Below the pieces are notes generated by a model. That model saw only the letters and a list, made by a program, of their open reading frames with translations, was not told where the DNA came from and did not search any database. From assembly GCF_932526225.1 (NCBI RefSeq), contig NC_064039.1, forward strand, positions 496,001 through 560,000: a DNA stretch of 64,000 nucleotides. The letters run 5' to 3'. Source of the DNA: Nematostella vectensis (Eukaryota > Cnidaria > Anthozoa > Actiniaria > Edwardsiidae). Below are positions 9,446 to 19,027 of this stretch, piece after piece (positions within the stretch are counted from its first letter, which is position 1; every line of letters starts with the position of its first letter). The translations under genes were made by a program, and so were the position numbers.

Positions 9446-9903
9446 TCGTTTCGCTTTTTGGTAGGTTTCGAGTTCGAGGGTTCGTTTAAGGAGTTGTCCT
9501 AGTAGAGCATATCCCTGCACAGGTTCAAGGCTTTGCGTTTCTTGCACCCCATATGTCCTTGAGCGAGGCTGCGAAGTTCGGCTTCGATGTGTTTGTAGAG
9601 TTGTTCGGCAAAGTGGTGGATGTGATCGGGGTCGACACACCGCCGGACCAGGATGCGTTCACCTTGTTGCTCCCAAATAGCGAATTAAGGTTCGTGGGTT
9701 TTCTTTTCGTTTTGGTGTTGGTGCGCCGCGGAGGGTGACGTGCTCGTCATGGTTGGACGTGATGATGATGTGTGTCGGAGTAGCGCTTGGTGGGGTCTTT
9801 TGGGTTGGTTGTCGGAGACAGGTGTCGTCTTTTTAGAGTGACAGGTGACAGGTGGGGTGACGTGAGGGACAGGAATGCAAAATCGGAGTGAGCGATTCAA
9901 CAT
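9446..9903 (-). pseudogene. Unknown small Polinton gene, stop and frameshift
   Basis: The minus strand reads from ATG 9903, or ATG 9752, into a His/Gln/Lys-rich leader, then an in-frame TAA (about 9689). The same frame then gives a plausible globular stretch (VDPDHIHHFAEQLYKHIEAEL). Near 9550 coding-like sequence moves to another frame (GYALLGQLLKRTLELETYQ) and runs to the start of the small membrane protein. Amphipathic helices are visible but no known domain. It is reported as one broken gene because the pieces abut without overlap. A C-terminal piece of the missing ATPase was considered but shows no Walker B or sensor motif. Confidence 0.35.
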
Positions 9904-9904
9904 G

Positions 9905-10272
<368 letters not shown>

Positions 10273-10274
<2 letters not shown>

Positions 10275-10370
10275 GGTGGTGGATGAGTTGTTGGATGAGG
10301 GTGGTTTTCAACACTGGCTAGGCCCCACCACCATCAGGCTGCACGGTGTGTGGATGCGTTCGTCTTCCAT
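10273..10370 (-). pseudogene. A32/FtsK-like packaging ATPase, N-terminal stub
   Basis: From ATG 10370 the minus strand begins MEDERIHTPCSLMVVGPSQC, a beta strand leading into a GPS-type Walker A loop, then meets TGA. One base on, the other frame gives the KTTLIQQL expected after the Gly of Walker A. So the P-loop itself carries a base loss. The gene stops after about 33 codons at the (ATT)n tract; Walker B and the rest are gone. Position directly after the protease on the same strand, and start with the P-loop near the N-terminus, match the DNA-packaging ATPase of Polintons. It would have powered genome entry into capsids. Recognition rests on a short stretch. Confidence 0.6.
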
Positions 10371-10452
10371 CGTCGGGAGTAAATGCGGGGAGGGGGTGTG
10401 GGAGGGTCTTTTTCAAAAAAGTGAAGAGACAGGAGACCCTGGTTCCCTGTGT

Positions 10453-10458
10453 TTTATT
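10453..10458 (-). terminator. Poly(A) signal after the protease
   Basis: AATAAA on the minus strand, 16 bases after the protease stop codon. It fits the 3' end of a capsid/protease transcript. Confidence 0.5.
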
Positions 10459-10473
10459 GGTTTTCTCTCTCTC

Positions 10474-11001
10474 TTAGGAACAAGGACTACACGTGCATTG
10501 AGGGCGGGCCCTTTGTTGACAGGTGTTCCGGGGACAGGTCTGGTTGAGACAGGCTTGAGCAGCCAGCTGGACCATCAGGTCGTTGGCTTCGGGGTCTGTG
10601 GTGTAGTGGGTGTGGAGCACGGTGTCTTGGGGGATCCCTCGGGCCCAGTGGCGTAAATAGAAGAGACAATGTTGACCACAGAGGTCGAAGGTCGGAGACT
10701 GAAGGCTCTGGGTGTTGTAGGTGACGGCGTTCCGGAGGAGGCACGCGGCGGCCAAGTGGGGACCATTGACGTGGGGTGGGTACCCATAACTGTCGAACCA
10801 TTCGCAGGTGTCGTGGGTGAAGAAGAGGGCCACCCAATGCTGCCCAGGGCGGGTGCTGGGGTCCGTTTTGGCGATGTAAGCGGACGGGGTGGGGACGTGG
10901 TGTGGGTGCTTGGGGAGACGGTCGGCGGGACGGACGCCTTGAAACAGGGGCGCGAGGGCCTCATCGGCCAGGGCTTTTTCGTGCAGGTCTTGGGTTTTCA
11001 T
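10474..11001 (-). CDS. Adenain-type cysteine protease (Polinton maturation protease)
   Basis: An uninterrupted 175-codon frame with ATG 11001. It has the adenovirus-protease (C5/ULP-like) layout: His55 in QHWVALF, Asp70 in WFDSYGYPP, Gln101 of the oxyanion hole and the nucleophile Cys108 in DLCGQHC. The Gln-to-Cys spacing of seven equals that of adenain (Gln115-Cys122). Such proteases trim capsid proteins during assembly. The start overlaps the stop of the upstream small gene (ATGA), pointing to one polycistronic or re-initiating message. The C-terminus is Cys-rich, which is unusual, and may reflect drift. It is the only core gene of this element with neither a stop nor a visible frameshift. 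Confidence 0.9.
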   Translation of the reverse strand: MKTQDLHEKALADEALAPLFQGVRPADRLPKHPHHVPTPSAYIAKTDPSTRPGQHWVALFFTHDTCEWFDSYGYPPHVNGPHLAAACLLRNAVTYNTQSLQSPTFDLCGQHCLFYLRHWARGIPQDTVLHTHYTTDPEANDLMVQLAAQACLNQTCPRNTCQQRARPQCTCSPCS

Positions 11002-11262
11002 GGGATGTCGTACACCAGCTGCCTTTGGGCGTCGGCCTGGACGGTCCGCTCGAGCTCACCGCCAGTGAGTGCGGTGTACGCCTTGGTCGTGGCTTGTGTA
11101 AAGTCGATGTAGATGTCGACGATGCCTTTATGCTGTAGGTGGGCAAACCCTGAGGCCGCGTTGTCCGCGGGTGGTGGACACCAATCCCATCGATTGGTTG
11201 GCGGTTCCAGCGATGGCCCCCAGGGTGTTGTAGTAGAGGTCGGCACTCCATCCGTCGGTCAT
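10998..11262 (-). pseudogene. Small Polinton protein between MCP and protease, frameshifted
   Basis: Beginning at ATG 11262, just after the major capsid stop, the frame MTDGWSADLYYNTLGAIAG is coding-like for about 30 codons. Coding-like sequence then continues in another frame (GIVDIYIDFTQATTKAY, LERTVQADAQRQLVYDIP) to TGA 10998-11000, so a shift occurred near 11160. Total length would be about 85 residues, with no membrane segment and a predicted helical C-half. A short gene in this slot is usual in Polintons; its role is not known to me. Its stop overlaps the protease start. Confidence 0.55.
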
Positions 11263-11265
11263 CTT

Positions 11266-12301
11266 TTATTGAGGGGCGAGTATCTCGATGCCGTCCACGA
11301 CAACCTTGATCGCGTTGGTGGGGAAGTTAAACGGGTTGTGGCGGTAGCTCCCGTTGTACGCCTCGCTGTCCACAAAGGCCACAAAGATGCGGTTTGGGCG
11401 GTCCCCCACAAACACGTCTTGCAACTTGGTGGATCGTAGTCCCTGCGGGATCTCTCGGGTCTTGATGATCAGGGGCCGGACAGGGAACTTGATGGTCTCA
11501 GGGGCACTGTGGACTACCCCTTCCTCGCTAGGGGAAGCCTTCCTCGCGCCCATCAGGCGCCCCTCGATGGACAGACGGAGGGTAGAGGTGGGGGTCACGT
11601 GGAAGAGGCTCAGCTGAGCGTCGATTATCCTCACAATCTCGTTCTGGTTCTCTGACATGAGGACGAAGGCGTCGGGGTTGAGGTCCGGCTTGAGCTTCAC
11701 GGAGATCCCGTCGGGGAGGTACCGGTCCGATTGGAAGAGCTCGGTGTGGAGGACACCCCGGAGTCCTACGTTTACCCCCAGGTCGGTGTAGGTAGCACGT
11801 TCCACGAGGCCTTTGTTGGTCCCTGCTGCCGTCACGTCGAAGGACTCCATGGGCGCGGCCCCCGGGGTGTCGCAGTCCCAGAGACAGGGCGGTCTCCTGT
11901 GTCTGTTTGATGTACTCGGTCAACGCTTCGATGTAGCCCCGGTAGGCGGAAGTGTCCGTTTGGCTGCAGACCAACGTTCCGTTCAGGTGCAGTGTGACCT
12001 GCTTGATGAGGGCAGCGAGGGGATAGTTGACGAAGCCCACCTTCTGGTCGGCTCCCAGGACGGTACCGTCCGGTTTCCTAATCTGGACCGTGAGGTGCAG
12101 TTGTGTCTTCTCGAGGGCAATGTAATCCCCACCCGCAGGGATGTAGAAGAGGATTTTGTCGCGGGTGATGGTCTCGGCGGGAGCATAGGGGTTCCACTTG
12201 CCCATGGCCAAGGTCCCATCGGTGTTGGGCACGGAGAAGAGGTCAACGCCCTGTTTGGCGCAGACCGTGGAGAAGGGGTCTATGCCCATGGCTGTGTTCA
12301 C
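11266..12301 (-). pseudogene. Major capsid protein (double jelly roll), one frameshift
   Basis: The minus strand encodes the Polinton hexon-like major capsid protein, a family found in many animal genomes as proteins related to worm F54H12.2. Telling stretches are GVDLFSVPNTDG, MGKWNPYAP, FVNYPLAALIKQVTLHLNG and TDTSAYRGYIEAL in the first part, and PDGISVKLKP, DAQLSLFHVTP, TREIPQGLRSTKLQDVF and NAIKVVVDGIEI in the second. The two parts lie in different frames, joined near 11880 where one base is extra. A start at ATG 12289 (MGIDPFSTV) is likely; the GTG at 12301 only extends the frame. A GTATAAA is found about 60 bases upstream (near 12355). It should form the pseudo-hexameric capsomers of the virion. 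Confidence 0.88.
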
Positions 12302-12352
12302 TGCCCTCCAGCGAAAGGTGGACTGGACGTGCCGGGAGCGGGAGGGTACGGT

Positions 12353-13346
12353 TTATACCCTCTTGCAGTACCGACCAAAAGCGTCTTGGCACACCCGGCG
12401 TCGCTTCCATGTCCCACGTCCTCCACCCCGTTGGGCCTTTCCGTCGTCACGTGGGTCTGGGACAATCACCCTAAGGAGGTGACGGGCGTGGCTGCCAAAG
12501 ACGAAGTTCCCGTCGGTGAGATTCGTGTAGATGTGCAGGTTTTGGAAGTACCTCTTGGCGGAGACGTTGGGGTTAATCGACTGGCTCTCCCAGGTTTCTA
12601 GGTTGCCCCAAGCGTGGGCCGCTTTATCGGTGGCCCCTTGGAAGACCACCCAATGGGTGGGGGATCTAGAGCGTAGTGGTCCAGGATCCTCGTGGGGTCC
12701 GTGCGGCGGCGTGTGGTGGTGGAGTAGTAGTGGTCCGGGAACGTGGGACTGGTGTTGGCCTGGTTGAGGGTAATGTCCATGCCTTTGTACTCGAGGGGGT
12801 TGTCACGGACCGTGTAGGCCCGGCTGGGTGGGTGAACCCCAGAACCCGGGCCAGCTCTACAGGGACGAGCAGTTGGTTAAACTGCGGCAGTTTTATCTCC
12901 ACCTTACCCATCCCTACCTCCGGGTGGACGGGCCACCAGGCGTCTCGTCCCACATTGACGTCGAAGTAGGGCTGGTTGAGTTCTGTAGACGGACCGGCGG
13001 GCTTGGTTCCACCGATCCACGGCCAGAGTGACTTTCTTGTAAATGTCGAGAGGCCAGGCCGAGCGGTGATTTTCTGCCAGAGGTGTTTCCGGGTGGTTTC
13101 ACCGGGTTGCAGGGGTTCCGCGTTGCTGGGGAAGATCCAAAGGGTGTACTCATACTCGGGATCCACTTGATTCCACGTTTGAGGGTAGATGAACTGGGGC
13201 AATCCCACCTCTCACTCCCCATCTTTGGGAATCGAAATGTTGTCTGGGGCCTTGAGGGTGAAATCCCCGATGTGGCTGGCGGCGTCGGCCCCCTCCACGG
13301 CGTTGCTCGAGAGGGTCACGTACATGCTGCTCGAGTCCTCGTCCAT
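12353..13346 (-). pseudogene. Minor capsid (penton-like) protein, heavily broken
   Basis: Starting at ATG 13346 (MDEDSSSMYVTLSSNA), the N-terminus has the MYVTLSSNA pattern typical of Polinton penton-like proteins. An in-frame TGA lies at 13212-13214. The same frame goes on through LPQFIYPQTWNQVDPEYEYTL and WWPVHPEVGMGKVEIKLPQF to about 12830, then coding-like sequence switches frame (KGMDITLNQANTSPTFPDHY), and again near 12650 (NLHIYTNLTDGNFVFG, HARHLLRVIVPDP). The last frame ends in a basic tail at TAA 12353. The C-terminal beta strands expected for the family are not found, so the end may be deleted. In the virion this single-jelly-roll protein would occupy the vertices. Confidence 0.75.
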
Positions 13347-13394
13347 GGTGTTTCCGCGACTCCCCCTAGGGTAGACTGAGGGAGTGGAGGGGTC

Positions 13395-14684
13395 TCACAG
13401 GACCTTATGCACCTCCGTGGCCGGAACCCAGCTCTTGTATTTGTCGGGCCATCCTTTCCAATGGACCCAATACACTTTGCGGCCCCCACGCTTCCGGGTC
13501 TTCACCACACTGTCGATTTTAAAATGTTGGGTCTCGGTCACGTGCACTTTCTGTAACTCCGGCTCGTAGAAGCGCCCCTCCAAGGCGTCGCCGTCCCACT
13601 CGTGGAGGGTGTAGGCCGTGGGGGGCGGGGTGTGGTCATACACCTGGCCTATCCTGAAGACCTCTTCTGTCCAGTTGGGGAGGTAGCCCTTGCTGAATGT
13701 CCTCTTCACTTTGCTGAGGCGCACCTGATCCCCCACCTTGAAGCGCGGTGAGGGTTTGGTCTTCTTCCTTTCCCTCTTCGTCTCTCTCTCTCCAGTGATG
13801 GCCTCAGCCCCAGGGGCCTCTGGGTACAACGTGGCCCACACGTCTTGGGCATCGTCGGGGGTCACCACCTCCGCGGGGGCTCTCCGAATGCTGCGGTGGT
13901 ACGAGTGGTTGTAGTTGGTCTCGTGGTGAAGATCGCCACATCCATCCCTTAACCGTTCGGTTGAACCGCTCCACCACGCTGGCTTTGGTCTCGCTCTTGG
14001 TAGAGAAGTGCCGAACCCCTCGCTTTTTCAGAAACGCTTGGAACACCCGGTTACGAAACTCGGTCCCATCATCCGTCTGGAGTTTCTCGAGAACACGACC
14101 CCTCGGAAAATGGTGGTAAACGCCTCAACCAGGCTACCTCCCGTCTTGTCCTTCAGGGGAACCACCAAGGCGATTTTGTTGAGCACATCAATCACCGTCA
14201 CGAGGTACTTGACCCCATTGTTGTCCCGGTGGAACGCTTGCATGTCACACAAGTCGGCCTGCCACTGCTCGTCCATGCCTTGCACCATCACCCGTTGCCG
14301 GAGATAGGTCCTACGCGCGGGCGCGTGAAGGTTGAAGGTGGGTTGTGAACGTAACCAATTCTTCACGTAGCTCAGGCTCGGACCCGTCTTCTCCCTCACG
14401 GCCCGCGCCAGCTTGGTCACACCCCCCAAGCTCCCCGCACTCCGTGGGTTGTAGTACGTCCTGTGGAAGAGGGCATCCCAAGCCTTCTTGGTCCGGGTTG
14501 GGGGCGGGGACCTCTTCGCGGTCCCCTTTTTCGGGAGGGCCGCGTTTCTCGTACGGGGGCCATCCAGTTGGGAGGCGTGGATCTCGATGTGCCCTCGACA
14601 ACACGCAAGCATACAGCGGAGCCGTTCCCACGTGGAGAGACACTGTACAAAAGGGTGGGTGGGGTCTGGCGCACAGCACGGCAT
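13395..14684 (-). pseudogene. Polinton integrase with chromodomain, frameshifted
   Basis: A retrovirus-like integrase (rve fold) followed by a chromodomain, in three frames. From ATG 14684: a Lys/Pro-rich head, a helical zinc-binding-like region (YVKNWLRSQPTFNLH), then the catalytic core with the first Asp in QWQADLCDMQ and VTVIDVLNK. Near 14040 the frame changes to that holding DDGTEF (second Asp) and VVERFNRTVKG (the Glu). Near 13910 some codons are missing and the frame changes again to NYNHSYHRSIRRAP. The C-terminal half reads FKVGDQVRLSK (SH3-like) and VYWVHWKGWPDKYKSWVP (chromodomain, aromatic cage residues present). It would insert the element and may steer it to marked chromatin. Not functional as it stands. 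Confidence 0.9.
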
Positions 14685-14725
14685 CGTTCTAAACAATGGT
14701 CGAGGGGTCTACGGAGTCCCCTCTT

Positions 14726-17700
14726 TTATGAGCTGGTCAAGCCTACGTGCCCGTAAGGAAGGGAATGGACCCCATTCGGAAAAAGCACACGCTTGTTGTA
14801 CACCATGCGAAACGTCTTACGGGAGGGGGTGGTGTGTAAGGTCCTTTGGCGCACGTCTCGCCGAATGGACAGCGGTTCAGAGACCAAGCGGAGACCCTTC
14901 ATCCCTTCCTCGAGCAACTCCTCTATGGCACACATCGTAACCACATCGGCGTTCCGCACATTGAGGTGCAGTCCCTTGACCTTGCTATCGGAGACGCCGA
15001 TGCGTGTGACGTAGGAATAGCTCTTAGGTCCCGTGGGGGTGAACCGCACGATGGCGTCCCCAGGGGGTAGCTCACTCGTCAAGTCGCCTAGGTAATTGCC
15101 TAAGGGTGGGTCCCAAGCTCCTGGAGCTGCGACGTAAATCACACTGTCGGTGTCGTGGTACAGGCACCGGGGGCCAAACTGGCGCATTACGGCGTACAAC
15201 TTGAGGCGTGCATACGTTGTGGTCAGCGCCGCATACACCACGTTGGTGTGGCGTTGGGGCGTGACAAACCCCTCTTGCAGCTCATACTAGACTTGGAGGA
15301 TCCCCTCGTTGGCCACAAATACATCCTTGACCTCGACGGTGTCCCCCATCAGGAGCTCAATGTAGCGCGCAGGCTCATCCACGTACTCGGTTTGGCGACG
15401 GTTGGGGCGCTCTCCAAATTTACCCCACATACTGTTGAGGAGCAGCTTCGCCATGGCCCTCAACCCGGGGTTGCTCTCGATCTTGGTTGGGGTCTAGACT
15501 AATGCCTTGGGGAGTCTCGTACCGGCTCACGTAGTCCTCCTTTTGGGCCTCCGTCGTACACTCGGGAGGCCACCCCGAAGCCTCCAGCTTGATCTTGAGG
15601 AACGTTTTGACGTAGTCCCGGAACAAAATGTCCCACTCCTCCCAGTGTCAAATCTCATAGACGGTCAACACCCGGTACCCCTGGCGCAGCGCGTCACCCA
15701 CCTCTGGGTGGCACCAGGTCTCCATCAGGGCAAGCTCCTCCTTCTCCGTATGGGGACACGCTCCTTGCACTACGGCTTTGGCGCAAGCCGCGCAAAGGGG
15801 GAACACCAGCTTGTGGCGTAGGTGAACAGGTAACACAGGGAAATACAGGTCCCTGGGAGGGAGAATCTTGAGCTTGAGGAGCCCTCGGTAGACCGTGAGA
15901 TCCTCCTCAAACTGCTCATTAATGATCTCAGGGTGGCCCAAAGGGTAAGGCTCGTCGAAATTCACCCATTGGTACAAGGAATAAAAGTCCACCTAGCGAA
16001 TCTCACACCCCTCGGGAAGGTCCTTCACATCCTGGATTAACGTAATCGCATTGCTCCGTCCCCCAAGGAAGGCGTCCCGAGGGTTTAAGGGGACCGCTCT
16101 CTCCATGGCGACGGCTAGAGACGCCAGTGTCGGGTCCTCTTGGAGAACCTTGTCGAAGGCACACTCTCAGACCTCGACCATCTCGTACCCTTGAGCCAGG
16201 ATGGCCTCACGCCGGTCCAACGTGTTGGTGTGCAGTTCCCCCATGGTCAGATGCTTGTGGGGGTTCAGGGTCTCTGGGTCAAAACACTGGGGCCAGCCAT
16301 GGTAAAAGCACCCGTAATACTCGTAAACCGTCCCTGTGGCCGCCGCATACCCATCCACTTTGTAGGACCCCACCCGAAACTCGCCTTGGGCACTCAAGAT
16401 GGTCTGGAGGGCCACCCCATCGCGCTGGCTGCGGTACTGGAGCCAAAGGAGCGCTTTGGAAGACTGCACATCGTGTTGACGGTACCCCTAGCTAGGAAAG
16501 ATGGCCACCGTGTCCTCAGGTAAGAATAAGGTGCGCAGGACCCTGCTGGCCAACGAGGCAATCGTGACACAGTCTTCAAAGGGGTCCACGGTGGTCAAGG
16601 GGAACACCAGTCGACGGAAGGCCAAGACGGCACGCTTGAGGACCTCGACATCTTGGTGGCAATACTCGGCCAGCTGGTCCTTCAACACCCATCGAACCCC
16701 CTGGCGCACCTGCTCCGCGTGCCATACCCTCAAGGCCTCCGCTTTGAACTGCGACTTGCTCGGGAGGTCATAGTAGCTCAGGTCCGGGATCGGACCCTTG
16801 TACCCTTGGTGCTCGGGTGTGTTGAAAAAATGGGGGGTGCCTTTGCAAGCCACATCCTCAAAACCAAAGATTTTAGGGAGTCGAGACAACGCCATCTGGA
16901 AGAAGTTTAAGGTGCACTTCATCGTCACCTTCAACTCGGGGACACTTAGGCACATCACTTTTCCCCCATTGAGGATCACGTTAGGCTTGACCCCATGAAG
17001 GATCAAGTACTCGAGGATGGAGTACGAGTCGTACCCTTTAAAGTTGTGGGCCAAACACGTGTACCTCTCGTTGCTCCCCCCAAACAGCCACACACAATAC
17101 GCCTCCGCGGTGTTAAAACTGTACCTTCGAGGTACACAACGGGGACAGTCCCCAGCGTCCGTGGGCCACTCACAGCACACGTGACACATCTTCTGTACGC
17201 CAGCAAAATTCACCACATGCCCCGCCGCCAAATGTTGGGCCTCAAAGTCGAAGACGATGTAGCGGAAACCGTCCTTGCGCTTCAGGGTCACCGCCTCCCC
17301 CACAGGCATAAAGCACAAGTGGTCCGGAGGCACCACGTCGCCACAGGTACGACACTGGTATCCCCCACACACGTGGGGCTTGTCGGGCTCTGCCTTGTGT
17401 AGGTCCAGCACCTTCCCACAGTCCAAGCACCGTCGAAACCGCTGGCATTACGACCACTGCACGGTTCCCCCACGACCATCGGGACGCGACTTGACCACGC
17501 GGTGAGCCTCCCAGCAGGCGTGGCTGCGGAAGTAGCGGTGACAGTCGGAACAGTCTCTCCAATCCCAGGGTTGGACTTGGTCATCAGGACCCACCACCGG
17601 TAAGGAGCACCCCACCACCCCACAACTCCGACACAGACCGTGACAAGGGTGCTGGGGAGACGAGTAGCCCTTGTTGCACGTCTTGCAGAAATAGGTGTGT

Positions 17701-18447
17701 CCCAAGACCCGATGGATTTTGGTGACATAGTCGTAGTGCCCCTCGGCGTAGTACAGGTACAAGCGGTGCACCACATCCCGAACCTCCCCAGTGTTGACCA
17801 AACTGTTAAAATGCGACCTCGACACCACGTTCAGTTGGATCCCTTGAGGGGCCAAGTACGTCTGGAATTGAGCGATCTCCTCCAAGGTGCACGCGCGTAG
17901 GGGAACCCTCGCAGCAAGGTGAAGTGCCCGCGCACGCTCCGTCTAAATAGGGAGGCTCGGGCTCCCTTTGCTGGGCTCGTAGATCTTCTTGCTCGCAAAC
18001 AGGGGGTCCACCCTCACGTGGGCCAACCCCACCACGATGGCCCGCGCCGCGCTCATCCCATCCCGATGGTGGATGCGCACCACGGAGCCACAGTTCTGCC
18101 ATCGCTCCAAATCCACACCGCGTGGGCCTTGACCATAACGACTCCGTCCACCCCCACGGGGGATGTGAGTGCCCACCACATGGACATCAAAGGACATCAA
18201 ACTGACCATTCAACGCGACTCCCTATGAGACTGGGCCACGCTAGCCATCACTCCCACCACCCTGTGGGGGTCAATTGGCTACGATGCATGAAGGGGAGGG
18301 CAATAGGGTTCTCCAGTCCCTCATACCCTCCAACGTCTCGTCCAAAACATGGCCAAGCATGCCCTCCACATCGTCCAAAGCCTCTTGGAGGCGCTGTAGC
18401 TCCGGTAGGTCCAATCGCACCACATAGTCCGAACAAGACGTTGACAT
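14726..18447 (-). pseudogene. Protein-primed family B DNA polymerase, multiple stops
   Basis: This is the replicative polymerase of the element. Exonuclease motifs are at about 17240-17260 (FDFEA), 17026-17055 (HNFKGYDS) and 16645-16672 (YCHQDVE). Polymerase motif A is at 15975-15992 (DFYSLY), motif B at 15416-15452 (LLLNSMWGKFG) and motif C at 15141-15162 (YHDTDS). An N-terminal Cys-rich region (CKTC, CRSCG, CSDC) precedes the exonuclease. In-frame stops are visible at 17448-17450, 16488-16490, 16167-16169, 15993-15995, 15648-15650 and 15286-15288, with a frameshift near 15490 and at least two more between 17900 and 18300. The N-terminal boundary is uncertain; ATG 18447 is the first plausible start. 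Stops of all three kinds argue for decay rather than codon reassignment. Confidence 0.92.
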
Positions 18448-18453
18448 TTTTTT

Positions 18454-18771
18454 TTACTTTCGAGTCTTTACATGCTCGATCCGATACGACTCCTTAGACG
18501 AGGGTGGGGGTGGTGACGTACCCCAAGCCCCTCCCCCACCCACCTGAGGTGTCGGCGCAGCCATCGTATCCAAATAGTGATCAAACAAGCCATCCACCGA
18601 GTCAAACAACGGACCCACGGCACCGTGGGATAAAGAGTCCCTCCCCTCAGTCACTTCCCAAGACTCCGCTGACTCTAAAGGAGATCTTAACGGTTCATGG
18701 AACGGTTCGTGACGAGATTCACGGTCCTCCAGGTCTTGGAGGAACGCTTGCAACTCATCTTGCCACTCCAT
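18454..18771 (-). CDS. Acidic ORF ahead of the polymerase, unknown
   Basis: An intact 105-codon frame from ATG 18771 (MEWQDELQAFLQDLEDRE) with an acidic, helix-prone N-terminus, a Gly/Pro-rich middle and a basic tail (RIEHVKTRK). It stops just 7 bases before the ATG taken for the polymerase. It could be a separate small protein or the original N-terminal part of the polymerase, which is often long and poorly conserved in Polintons. The base composition matches the element, not the flanks. I do not recognise a domain. Confidence 0.4.
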   Translation of the reverse strand: MEWQDELQAFLQDLEDRESRHEPFHEPLRSPLESAESWEVTEGRDSLSHGAVGPLFDSVDGLFDHYLDTMAAPTPQVGGGGAWGTSPPPPSSKESYRIEHVKTRK

Positions 18772-18817
18772 CCCACCAAAACAAGACCCTAAGACCCCGC
18801 GCAGCGCTTAAAAAGAA

Positions 18818-19027
18818 ATGCCACCACCCAAACCAGGCCGTCCAATTCCCCCTCGCACCCACGCGGTCATGACCGCCGCTCGAAACCACACAGACATTTA
18901 TCACGAAACTCTAAAGAACGATCTCTTAGGGTACGCCTGCAACACCACGACTCCCCTTCTCCAAGGTACGTGGTACAGTGTTCCTCGTTCTTTTCCCCAC
19001 GAGGGCGAGCCCACGGCGGTCTTCAGT
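18818..19027 (+). pseudogene. Divergent Polinton gene, cut at the array junction
   Basis: A plus-strand frame opens with MPPPKPGRPIPPRTH and runs 70 codons in Polinton-type GC-rich sequence (HTDIYHETLKNDLLGYACN, GTWYSVPRSFPHEG). It then passes at about 19027 straight into array sequence. The last part of the apparent ORF is therefore array-derived. It lies divergent to the polymerase cluster, about 46 bases from the start of the acidic ORF, and would share a bidirectional promoter. The family is unknown. It shows that the real element extended further right and has lost that end. Confidence 0.5.

Noticed and set aside
14726-18447. Stop-codon reassignment in the Polinton polymerase
   Set aside because: TAA, TAG and TGA all occur and frameshifts are present as well, so decay is the simpler reading.
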